Shown here in pieces: positions 56,284-64,000 of a stretch of 64,000 nucleotides of DNA. Where the stretch lies: the NCBI RefSeq assembly GCF_014137995.1, contig NZ_JACGWV010000001.1, forward strand, positions 496,001 through 560,000, written 5' to 3'. Under the pieces are notes generated by a model. The model did no database searches. It saw only the letters and a list, made by a program, of their open reading frames with translations, and was not told the DNA's origin. Every line of letters starts with the position of its first letter. Within the stretch, counting starts at the first letter, position 1. Source of the DNA: Promicromonospora sukumoe (GTDB lineage Bacteria > Actinomycetota > Actinomycetes > Actinomycetales > Cellulomonadaceae). The translations under genes and the position numbers were made by a program.

Positions 56284-59016
56284 CTAGGACCCCGCGAGCC
56301 GGTCCGCGAGCTGCCGCCGGGAGGTCACGCCGAGCTTCTGGAAGACCTTCCGCAGGTGGTAGTCCACCGTGCTGGGGCTGATGAACAGGTTGGCGGCGAT
56401 CTCCGGGTTGGTGCGCCCGCGCGCCGCGAGCCGCGCGATCGTGTGCTCCTGCGCCGTCAGGCCGAACCGGGGCTCGGGGGAGTCGAGGTCCTCCGGGGCC
56501 GTGCCGAGCGCCGCCAGCTCCGCGACCGTCCGCGCGACGAACAGCTCCGCGCCGCTGTGGTGCAGGTGCCGCAGGGCGAGCCGGAGCTGTTCGGCGGCGT
56601 CGCGCCGTCGTCGGACCCGGCGCAACCACTCGCCGTAGACGAGGTGGGCGCGGGCCCGGTCCATCTCCGCGCCGGTCCGGCCCAGGATCTCGACCGCGGC
56701 GAGGTGGTGCCGCTCGGCGTCCTCGTCCGGCCCGGCCAGCGCGAGCGACCGCTCGGCGAGCCCGCGGCACCAGGCCGAGCCGTTCGCGTCGGCGAGCTCG
56801 GCCAGCAGCCCCGCGACGCGCGCCGCCTCGTCGAGGTGCCCGCTGCGCGCGGCCGCCTCGACGTAGTCGGGGTACTGGTCGGGCGTGACGTGCAGGAACG
56901 GGTCGGTGATGAGCGGGACGAGCCGCTCGTAGGCGGCCTGGTAGCTGCCCTCGGCGAGGTCGCGGACGGCGAGCGACGCGACGGCGGACGACTCGACCCC
57001 GCCGAACCCCGTCGTCGCGGTGCCCTCCGCGATGGCCTCGACGGTGGGCCGGGGCGCCCCGCTCCAGGCGAGGACGGCGACGTTGGGCACGTTCTCGGCG
57101 TCGTACCCCATGGCGTGGCGCACCTCGCGGACCAGCTCGTCGTAGCCGACGGCGCGCCGCAGGGTGCCGCCCCACAGCTCGGACATCGCCATGACCCACA
57201 GGAGCGTGTCGAGCACCTGCAGGGCACCGGAGTCGCGCGCCGCCTGGGCGGCCCGGGCGAGCGCGTCGGCGCGTCCGGCGTCGTCCCACAGGAACGTGCC
57301 GAGCGCGGCGATGGCGCTGCCCATGTGCATCATCCGGGCGTCGGGGAGCGCGAGGATCGCGTCGAGCGCGGCCCGTGCGGGCCCGACCGCCCGCGGGTAG
57401 GGGTCGAGCACGAGGGCGCCCAGCCCCCGCAGGATGTCCGACGTCGGGCCCGCGGCGAGCTCCGCGCCCACGGCGAGCCGCCGGCCCAGCTTCTCCCGGG
57501 TGACGCCCATCATCAGGCGCTCCGCCGTGCAGCAGGACTCGAAGGCGCGCAGCAGCGCGACCTGCTCCCGTTCGGCGTCGTGCCCGTGGAACGCGTCGGC
57601 CGCCTCCAGGTTCGCCGCGGTGGCGCGGCGCACGCCGTCGGTGTCGGCCGTGAACATGGCGAGCGCGCTGCGCACCGAGATCACGCGGCCGCGCGTGACG
57701 GCGTCGACCTCGGTCGTGTCGATCCCGTCGACCAGGCGCTGCGCCACGTGGGCCGCCCCGACGGCGAGCGCGGCCTCGGCGGCGCCGGCCTGCCGCGCCC
57801 CGCGGACCGGTCCGGGCGGGGTGAGCTCGGCGGCGCGCGTCAGGATGGTCGCGCGCGACGCGAGGCCGCCGCGCCGGGCGGCGAGGTCCGCGGTGTGCGC
57901 CAGCCGGTCGGCGACCGCGGGGTCCGTGCCCAGCACGGCGCGGGCGGCGTGCCAGGCCTCGGACTCGACCATGCCGAGCCCGTCGGCCGCGCGGGCGAGC
58001 GCCCCGTGCATCCGGCGCAGCTCGCCGCCGGGTGCGGCGTTGTAGACGGCGGACCGCACCAGCGGGTGCCGGAACCGCACCACCGGCTGCTGCGCCACGA
58101 GTCCCGCGACCTCGGCCCGGTCGCCGTCCTCGGGCCCCAGCCCGACGTGCCCGGCCGCGGCGGTCACGAGGTCGATGTTCCCGGTCGAGTCCGCCGCGGC
58201 GAGCAGCACCCAGGACTGCACGCGCGGGTCGGCCCGCCGCACCTGGCGCACGTAGTGCTCCTCCAGGTGCCGGCCCACGGGCACGGGCGCCCCGCCGAGG
58301 CCCAGGTCGGGCAGCTCGTGCACCAGGGCGTCGCCCGCGAGGTCGATCAGCGCGAGGGGGTTGCCGCCGGTCGCGCGCGCGATGGCGGACGCCGCCGACG
58401 GTGCCAGCGGCCGGTCCGCCGACCGGTTCAGCAGCGTCACCGACGCCTCGTGGTCCAGCCCGGCCAGGGCGAGGCGCGGCACCCCGCCCATCCGGTCGGC
58501 GAAGCCCGGGTCGTCCCGGGCCGCGAACACGACCGCGACGTTCTCGACCGCCAGGCGCCGCGCCACGAAGGCGAGGGCGTCCAGGCTCTCGGCGTCGATC
58601 AGGTGCGCGTCGTCGACCGCGCACAGCACCGGCGTCCCGGCCCCCGCCGCCGCGAGCAGCCCCAGCACCCCGAGGCCCACGAGGAACCGGTCCGGGGCGG
58701 GCCCGTCGGCCTGGCCCGAGGCCACGAGCACCGCCTCCCGCTGCCGCTCCGGGAGCCCCGCGCAGTGCTCGCGCAGCAGCGAGACCAGCCGCTGCACGGC
58801 CGCGAACGGGATGGTCGACTCCGACTCGTACCCGTCCAGCCGCACCGTGACCAGGCCCGGGGCCCGCGTCGCCGCGGTCAGCAGACAGGTCTTGCCGATC
58901 CCCGGCTCGCCCAGGACCAGCAGCGAGCCGCCGCGGCCGTTGCGCGCGCCGCTCAGCAGCGTGGTGAGCCGGCGCAGCTCCTCGTCGCGCCCCACGGGGG
59001 CGGCGGCGGTCTCCAT
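56284..59016 (-). CDS. Large ATP-binding LuxR family regulator (LAL type)
   Basis: 910 residues. An N-terminal AAA/NACHT-like ATPase carries Walker A GEPGIGKT (36-43) and Walker B-like [13 protein letters not shown]; a long helical TPR-like region follows; the C-terminal LuxR helix-turn-helix (about 845-905) has [48 protein letters not shown] regulators activate target operons on binding inducer and ATP. TACGGT lies exactly six bases before the ATG at 59014-59016 (leaderless). A 23-bp palindrome occurs upstream of it and again past its end, each next to a hydrolase gene. Confidence 0.94.
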   Translation of the reverse strand: METAAAPVGRDEELRRLTTLLSGARNGRGGSLLVLGEPGIGKTCLLTAATRAPGLVTVRLDGYESESTIPFAAVQRLVSLLREHCAGLPERQREAVLVASGQADGPAPDRFLVGLGVLGLLAAAGAGTPVLCAVDDAHLIDAESLDALAFVARRLAVENVAVVFAARDDPGFADRMGGVPRLALAGLDHEASVTLLNRSADRPLAPSAASAIARATGGNPLALIDLAGDALVHELPDLGLGGAPVPVGRHLEEHYVRQVRRADPRVQSWVLLAAADSTGNIDLVTAAAGHVGLGPEDGDRAEVAGLVAQQPVVRFRHPLVRSAVYNAAPGGELRRMHGALARAADGLGMVESEAWHAARAVLGTDPAVADRLAHTADLAARRGGLASRATILTRAAELTPPGPVRGARQAGAAEAALAVGAAHVAQRLVDGIDTTEVDAVTRGRVISVRSALAMFTADTDGVRRATAANLEAADAFHGHDAEREQVALLRAFESCCTAERLMMGVTREKLGRRLAVGAELAAGPTSDILRGLGALVLDPYPRAVGPARAALDAILALPDARMMHMGSAIAALGTFLWDDAGRADALARAAQAARDSGALQVLDTLLWVMAMSELWGGTLRRAVGYDELVREVRHAMGYDAENVPNVAVLAWSGAPRPTVEAIAEGTATTGFGGVESSAVASLAVRDLAEGSYQAAYERLVPLITDPFLHVTPDQYPDYVEAAARSGHLDEAARVAGLLAELADANGSAWCRGLAERSLALAGPDEDAERHHLAAVEILGRTGAEMDRARAHLVYGEWLRRVRRRRDAAEQLRLALRHLHHSGAELFVARTVAELAALGTAPEDLDSPEPRFGLTAQEHTIARLAARGRTNPEIAANLFISPSTVDYHLRKVFQKLGVTSRRQLADRLAGS

Positions 59017-59042
59017 CCGCCCACCGTAGGTCCGACGGCGAG

Positions 59043-59065
59043 GGACTACGCGCTTCACGTGGTCC
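59043..59065. promoter_or_regulatory. 23-bp operator candidate between the LuxR-type gene and the secreted hydrolase gene
   Basis: GGACTACG, then three bases, then TTCACGTGGTCC; 20 of 23 positions match the motif at 56220-56242 read on the other strand. It is 26 bases from the regulator start and 59 bases from the hydrolase start, well placed to control both divergent genes. Confidence 0.7.
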
Positions 59066-59124
59066 ATTCACCCGGCCCGCTGCGGATGATCTTTGGTGTC
59101 CGAACCACGACAGGAGACACACCG

Positions 59125-59970
59125 ATGGCCAGGAGACGCTTCACCCGCCCTACCGCACTGGTCGCCGCGCTCGCCACGGCACTGCTCGCTCTCTCGTCCG
59201 TGACCGGTGCTGCGGCGCCGGCCCGCTCGCACGGTTCCCACGGCTCCCCGGGACACCACGCCAAGCCCACGATCGTGCTCGTCCACGGAGCGTTCGCCGA
59301 CTCCAGCGGCTGGTCCGGCGTCACCGAACGCCTCCAGGACCGCGGCTACCCGGTCCTCGCGTTCTCCAACCCGCTGCGCGGCCCGACGTCGGACAGCGAG
59401 TACCTGCGCCTGTTCCTCGACACCATCGAGGGGCCGATCGTGCTGGTGGGCCACTCCTACGGCGGCGCCGTCATCACCAACGCCGCGACCGGCGACGAGG
59501 ACGTCGAGGCCCTCGTCTACGTGGCGGGCTTCGCGCTCGCGGAGGGTGAGACCGTGGCCGACGCCAACGCGCTGGGCGGCGGCCCGCCGCCCGTGGTGAT
59601 CGACCACCTGGTGCTGCGCCCGTACCCGGGTGCCCCCGAGGGCGACGCCGACGCGTACATCGACCCCGTCTGGTACCCGCGGCTGTTCGCCCAGGACCTC
59701 CCGCGCGACACGGCCGAGGTCATGGCCACCAGCCAGCGCCCGGCGACCCTGAGCTCGCTGGTGACGCCGTCCGGCCCGCCCGCCTGGGAGGACATCCCGA
59801 GCTGGTACATCGTGGCCAAGAACGACCGGATCATCCCGCCGCAGGCCGAACGGGCGATGGCGAAGCGCGCCGGCTCCACGACGGTCGAGCTCAAGAGCTC
59901 GCACGTCGCGATGATCAGCCAGCCCGGCGCCGTCACCAAGGTGATCCTGGACGCCGCCCGCAACAGCTGA
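59125..59970 (+). CDS. Secreted alpha/beta hydrolase
   Basis: 281 residues. A signal peptide (about 1-33) is followed by a His/Gly/Ser-rich linker. [17 protein letters not shown] holds the oxyanion segment; Ser111 in [15 protein letters not shown] is the nucleophile; acid near 234 ([14 protein letters not shown]) and base His in [12 protein letters not shown] complete the triad. Close to secreted esterase-like proteins of the AB hydrolase 6 group. GGAGA precedes the ATG. Divergent from the LuxR-type regulator and close to its presumed operator. Confidence 0.93.
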   Translation: MARRRFTRPTALVAALATALLALSSVTGAAAPARSHGSHGSPGHHAKPTIVLVHGAFADSSGWSGVTERLQDRGYPVLAFSNPLRGPTSDSEYLRLFLDTIEGPIVLVGHSYGGAVITNAATGDEDVEALVYVAGFALAEGETVADANALGGGPPPVVIDHLVLRPYPGAPEGDADAYIDPVWYPRLFAQDLPRDTAEVMATSQRPATLSSLVTPSGPPAWEDIPSWYIVAKNDRIIPPQAERAMAKRAGSTTVELKSSHVAMISQPGAVTKVILDAARNS

Positions 59971-60103
59971 GGCCCGTCGGTCAGGGGGTGATCAGTGGAC
60001 TTTCGTTGCCCTTTTCGCCCCTTCTCTCCAGAGTGTCACGTGGCCCTCGCTCGTGGGCCAGTGGTTGCGCCCCGCCCGGAGCGCTTGCACCCCGGAGGCA
60101 AGA

Positions 60104-63100
60104 ATGCACAGTCGCATGCCCACCAGACGCGCGCCGATCGCTCTCGTAGCGGTCGGCGCGCTGCTGGCCACCACGGTGAGCGCGGCCCCCGCGCTCGCGA
60201 GCACCCCGGCACCCGCGGGGCCGGCACCCGTCGTGGCCGCCGACGTCCCCGAGCGGGCCGCCGACAAGATCACGCCCGGTGTGCAGACCCGGCTGGAGGC
60301 CAAGGAGACGGCGGACTTCTGGGTCCGGTTCGCCGACGCCCCGGACCTCGCGCCGGCCAAGGCCATCGCCGACTGGGACGAGCGCGGCCAGTACGTCTAC
60401 GACGCCCTGACCAGCACCGCCAAGAAGTCCCAGGCGGGCGTCGTCGCCCAGCTCAAGGCCGCGGACGCCGACTACGAGACCTTCTGGATCAGCAACGCGA
60501 TCCTCGTCGAGGGCGGCACGCAGGAGCTCGCCGAGCAGGTGGCGGCGAGCCGCGAGGTCGAGCAGGTGCACGAGCGGTTCGCGGCGCAGCCGATCGAACC
60601 CGTCGAGCGCAAGGCCGCGACCGAGCGGGCGCCGCTGGCGACCGAGTGGGGCCTGGACGCCATCGGCGCCCCTGACGTCTGGGAGCAGGGGCACACGGGT
60701 GAGGGCATCACCGTGGCCAACATCGACTCCGGCGTCGACGTCGAGCACCCGGCCCTGCTGGAGCACTACCGCGGCTACCTGGGCGCGGACGGGCTGAGCA
60801 ACGACTACAACTGGTTCGACGCCGGCGGCTTCTGCGACGGCGCCCCGTGCGACGGCGACGCGCACGGCACGCACGTCATGGGCACCATGGTGGGCGACGA
60901 CGGCGAGGGCAACCAGGTCGGTGTCGCACCGGGCGCCGACTGGATCGCGGCCAACGGCTGCGCGTCCTGCTCCGACGCCGACCTGCTCGCCTCGGGCCAG
61001 TGGATCCTGGCGCCGACGCGCGCCGACGGCTCGGACCCCGACCCGTCCCAGCGGCCGCAGGTCGTGAACAACTCCTGGGGCCAGCAGGCGCCGGGCGCCA
61101 TCGACGACTTCATGTCCGAGGAGATCGCCGCCTGGGAGGCGGCCGGCATCTTCGGCGCGTGGGCGGCGGGCAACGCGGGCGAGGCGGGCTGCCAGTCGAC
61201 GTCGTCCCCCGGCGCCAACGTGGCCACCTACGCGTCCGGCGCGTTCGGGGAGTCCGGCGAGATCGCCGAGTTCTCCTCGCGCGGCCCGGGCGCCGACGGC
61301 GTGACCAAGCCGAACCTGTCCGCCCCCGGTGACAACGTGCGCTCGTCCGTGCCGGGCGGCGACTACGCCGAGTTCAGCGGCACGTCCATGGCCTCCCCGC
61401 ACCTCGCGGGCGCCGTCGCGCTGCTGTGGAGCGCGGCCCCCGTCCTGGTGGGCGACATCGAGGGCACCCAGGCCCTGCTCGACCAGACCGCGGTCGACGT
61501 GGACGACGACACCTGCGGCGGCACCCCCGCCGACAACAACGTCTGGGGCGAGGGCAAGCTCGACGTCGCCGCGCTCGTCGCGGCCGCGCCGATCGACGGC
61601 TACGGCTTCGTCGCGGGCACCGTGACCGACGCCGACGGCGAGCCCGTCGGCGGCGCGCGCGTCACCTCCGGCGAGCGCTCCGACACCACCGACGCCGAGG
61701 GCGCGTTCCGCCTCGGCCTGGAGGAGGGGTCGCACGACCTGACCGTCACGGCCTTCGGGTACGTGGACGGCGCGGCGCAGGCCGACGTCGTCGAGGGCGA
61801 GACCGTCACGGTCGACGTCACCCTGGAGGCCGCGCCGACGACGACCGTGAGCGGCACCGTCACCGACGGTTCCGGGCACGGCTGGCCGCTCGACGCCGAG
61901 GTCACGGTGCAGGGCGCACCGAGCAGCGTCTCGGCGTGGACCGACCCGTTCACCGGCGAGTACACCCTGGAGCTGCCGCAGTCGGCCACGCACACGCTCG
62001 TCGTGCGGCCGTCCGTGACGGGCTACGGGGCCTTCACGCAGGCGGTCGAGGTCGGCACGGAGCCGGTCTCCGCCGACGCCGCGGTCACCGCGCTCGCCGA
62101 GTGCACCGCCCCCGGCTACGAGCTGGTCGGGGCGGGCGCCGGGGTCGAGGAGTTCGAGTCCGGCGACGTGCCCGAGGGCTGGACCGTCGAGGACGTGGCC
62201 GGCACCGAGCAGGTCTGGACGTTCGACGACCGGTTCGAGGCGAGCAACATGACCGGCGGCGAGGGCCTGTTCGCCGAGGTGAACAGCGACGCCTACGGCC
62301 CGGACGGGTCGCAGGACACCATCCTCACGTCGCCCGCCTACGACCTGTCCGACGTCGAGGCCCCGCTCCTCACGTTCGACCAGTCGTACGGCGCGCTGGG
62401 CGACTTCGCCGACGTCGACCTCAGCGTCGACGGCGGCGAGACCTGGGAGACGGTGCTGCACCAGACCTCCGACGCGCTCGGCCGCACCGTCGTGCCGATC
62501 GCGGCCGGCGCCGGCGAGTCCGACGTGCGGGTCCGGTTCCACTACGGCGACGCCGCGTGGACCCTGTGGTGGCAGGTCGACAACGTCGGCATCGGCGCGT
62601 GCACGCCCGTCGAGGGCGGCCTCGTGGCCGGGTTCGTCAACGACCTCAACACCGGCGACGGCGTGAACGGCGCCACGGTGAGCGCGGGGGAGGCGAGCGT
62701 CAAGACGTCCGACCCCGAGAACCCGACGGTCGACGCCGGGTACTACTCGCTGTTCTCCCCGGAGACCGGCGAGCAGCAGGTCGGCTACGCGGCCAAGGAC
62801 TACGAGTCCGCCGAGGCCACGGTCACGGTCGTCGCCGACACGATCGCCCGCCAGGACGTGGAGCTCGCGGCCCCGCTCCTGACGGTCTCGCCGGGCGAGA
62901 TCGCCCGCGAGGTGCGGCTGGGTGGCACCCGGTCCGGCTCGTTCACCGTGACGAACGAGGGCACCGCGCCCGCGGACGTCGAGGTGGCACCGGCGTCGTC
63001 CGACTTCGAGATCCTCGGGTCGGCGTCCGGCACCGGCGTCATCAAGGGCGCCACCGGTGACGTGACGGAGGTGAGCACGGCTCCGTCCTCCGGCGGGGCT

Positions 63101-64000
63101 GAGGGCGCGAAGGGCGTCGCGGCCGCGAAGGACGACGGCTTCGCCCGGAACGGGAAGCACCCCGGCCGGACGGCGACGCCGTCGGCCCCGCCGGCGCTGC
63201 TCGCGGACGGGACCACCATCACCCACTCCTCGTCGCAGGACATCACGGCGGGCAACTCGGTGGGCTGCGTGGGGAGCCAGACGCAGTGGCTGCGGACGTT
63301 CACGCTGGAGGACTTCGAGATCCAGGGTGAGCTCGCCGTGACCAACGTGTCGTTCGGCGTCGAGACCGCGGCGGCGAACACCGCCGTCACGGTCAACCTG
63401 TACGAGCTGGACGGGGACTTCGTCTACGCCAACATGACGCCCGTCGGCTCGGCGGACGTGACCCTGGAGGCGCAGGAGCTCACGCTGGTCGACGTGCCGG
63501 TCACCGGCACCGCGTCCGGCACGCTCGTGGTCGAGGTCGTCAGCGACGGCGAGTTCTTCGTCGGGTCCAACGCCGAGCCGGAGACCGCGCCGTCGTACAT
63601 CGCGTCCGACGACTGCGGCACCCCCGAGCCCAGCACCGTCGAGGACCTCGGGTTCCCCGACATGCACACGGTGCTCAACGTGACCGGCGAGACCACGGTC
63701 GACGTGCCGTGGCTCGACGTCCAGCCGCCGGCGTTCACGCTGGCCCCGGGCAAGTCCGCCAAGGTCTTCGTCGACCTGGACAGCAGCCGGGTGGACCAGC
63801 CGGGCACCTACACCTCCTCCGTGGTGGCCGACGGCGGCACGCCGTACGCCGAGCCCCGCGTCGAGGTGTCGCTCTCGGTGACCCCGCCCGCGAGCTGGGG
63901 CAAGATCGCCGGCACGGTCACGGGCGTTACCTGTGACGACGAGACCGTGCCGCTGGAGGGCGCGTTCGTGGTCATCGACGGCTCCGAGTACGACGTCACC
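60104..64000 (+). CDS. Secreted S8 subtilase, bacillopeptidase F-like, cut by the right edge
   Basis: 1299 codons are visible without a stop. A signal peptide (1-32) and an I9-like prodomain (about 55-165; DFWVRFADAPDLAPA...SQAGVVAQLKAADADYETFWISNAI) precede the catalytic domain: Asp208 (ANIDSGVD), His254 (AHGTHVMG), Asn357 (AAGNAG) and Ser428 (SGTSMASPHLAG). After about 490 come carboxypeptidase-regulatory-like beta domains (GTVTDADGEPVGGARV and again near 580), an MAM/immunoglobulin-like region and, near the edge, another such repeat (AGTVTGVTC). GGAGG is seven bases before the ATG. No frame was lost along the way. Confidence 0.93.
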   Translation, partial: MHSRMPTRRAPIALVAVGALLATTVSAAPALASTPAPAGPAPVVAADVPERAADKITPGVQTRLEAKETADFWVRFADAPDLAPAKAIADWDERGQYVYDALTSTAKKSQAGVVAQLKAADADYETFWISNAILVEGGTQELAEQVAASREVEQVHERFAAQPIEPVERKAATERAPLATEWGLDAIGAPDVWEQGHTGEGITVANIDSGVDVEHPALLEHYRGYLGADGLSNDYNWFDAGGFCDGAPCDGDAHGTHVMGTMVGDDGEGNQVGVAPGADWIAANGCASCSDADLLASGQWILAPTRADGSDPDPSQRPQVVNNSWGQQAPGAIDDFMSEEIAAWEAAGIFGAWAAGNAGEAGCQSTSSPGANVATYASGAFGESGEIAEFSSRGPGADGVTKPNLSAPGDNVRSSVPGGDYAEFSGTSMASPHLAGAVALLWSAAPVLVGDIEGTQALLDQTAVDVDDDTCGGTPADNNVWGEGKLDVAALVAAAPIDGYGFVAGTVTDADGEPVGGARVTSGERSDTTDAEGAFRLGLEEGSHDLTVTAFGYVDGAAQADVVEGETVTVDVTLEAAPTTTVSGTVTDGSGHGWPLDAEVTVQGAPSSVSAWTDPFTGEYTLELPQSATHTLVVRPSVTGYGAFTQAVEVGTEPVSADAAVTALAECTAPGYELVGAGAGVEEFESGDVPEGWTVEDVAGTEQVWTFDDRFEASNMTGGEGLFAEVNSDAYGPDGSQDTILTSPAYDLSDVEAPLLTFDQSYGALGDFADVDLSVDGGETWETVLHQTSDALGRTVVPIAAGAGESDVRVRFHYGDAAWTLWWQVDNVGIGACTPVEGGLVAGFVNDLNTGDGVNGATVSAGEASVKTSDPENPTVDAGYYSLFSPETGEQQVGYAAKDYESAEATVTVVADTIARQDVELAAPLLTVSPGEIAREVRLGGTRSGSFTVTNEGTAPADVEVAPASSDFEILGSASGTGVIKGATGDVTEVSTAPSSGGAEGAKGVAAAKDDGFARNGKHPGRTATPSAPPALLADGTTITHSSSQDITAGNSVGCVGSQTQWLRTFTLEDFEIQGELAVTNVSFGVETAAANTAVTVNLYELDGDFVYANMTPVGSADVTLEAQELTLVDVPVTGTASGTLVVEVVSDGEFFVGSNAEPETAPSYIASDDCGTPEPSTVEDLGFPDMHTVLNVTGETTVDVPWLDVQPPAFTLAPGKSAKVFVDLDSSRVDQPGTYTSSVVADGGTPYAEPRVEVSLSVTPPASWGKIAGTVTGVTCDDETVPLEGAFVVIDGSEYDVT

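Overview
The window is about 64 kb of very GC-rich (roughly 72-73 percent by eye), densely coding DNA. It uses many GTG starts, and the strongest protein resemblances (actinobacterial Nei/Fpg, Eis-like acetyltransferase, F420-type LLM oxidoreductase, ECF sigma with a DGPF partner, AA10 LPMO, GH43, large subtilases) point to an actinobacterium of the order Micrococcales, most likely a polysaccharide-degrading Promicromonosporaceae or Cellulomonadaceae relative. That placement is inference. It looks like chromosome: I see no tRNA, rRNA, CRISPR array, prophage or transposase gene.

Layout. 0-13 kb: TesB-type thioesterase (cut by the left edge), truncated globin, a lone PTS EIIB domain, an MscS channel with a repeat-expanded linker, MalQ, a Pro/Gln-rich membrane protein, PepN, an M13 peptidase, a lipoprotein, RpiB and a Nei-type DNA glycosylase. 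13-25 kb: Eis-like acetyltransferase, alkyltransferase-like (ATL) repair protein, LLM oxidoreductase, MmcQ/YjbR protein, the cysK-cysE operon with its own leader peptide, an AA10 LPMO, CutA, an ATP-grasp gene pair, two small envelope genes and an Erm-type rRNA methyltransferase with a drug-attenuator-like leader. 25-41 kb: a two-catalytic-domain GH43 protein, a PadR-ABC-FtsX transporter operon, prfC, a ClC and a cation/H+ antiporter pair, an AI-2E family permease, a methyltransferase, an NlpC/P60 hydrolase and membrane proteins. 41-47 kb: an FAD monooxygenase, a GntR-TetR fusion regulator, a TetR repressor divergent from an NAD(P)-dependent reductase, and an ECF sigma factor coupled to a YCII/DGPF protein. 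47-64 kb: two large secreted subtilases, a TrmB/LuxR-type regulator, an MFS transporter and three alpha/beta hydrolases around a large LuxR-type ATPase regulator. The second subtilase runs off the right edge.

The most unusual property is the number of long, nearly perfect palindromes (about 35 to 76 bp). Several fall into sequence families: A has three copies, B two, C three counting a diverged one, E two and G two. Changes between copies are often matched on both arms, so base pairing has been kept while sequence drifted. Most lie just past stop codons between converging genes, but three do not fit a terminator role. Two 48-bp family G copies sit in frame inside the Nei-type glycosylase gene and add two near-identical 16-residue peptides. 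One arm of a family B copy writes the last ten residues and stop codon of a membrane protein. A family C copy lies between divergent genes.

Regulation is unusually readable. About ten genes have a TAnnnT hexamer 6-7 bases before the start codon, which suggests leaderless mRNAs. cysK has a good promoter overlapped by an inverted repeat and a 12-residue leader peptide with four cysteines. The erm gene has an AT-rich element three bases upstream of a -35 position (WhiB7-like) and an 11-residue leader peptide with a Lys-X-Arg motif. A 23-bp palindromic motif occurs twice, beside the LuxR-type regulator and the two hydrolase genes that flank it.
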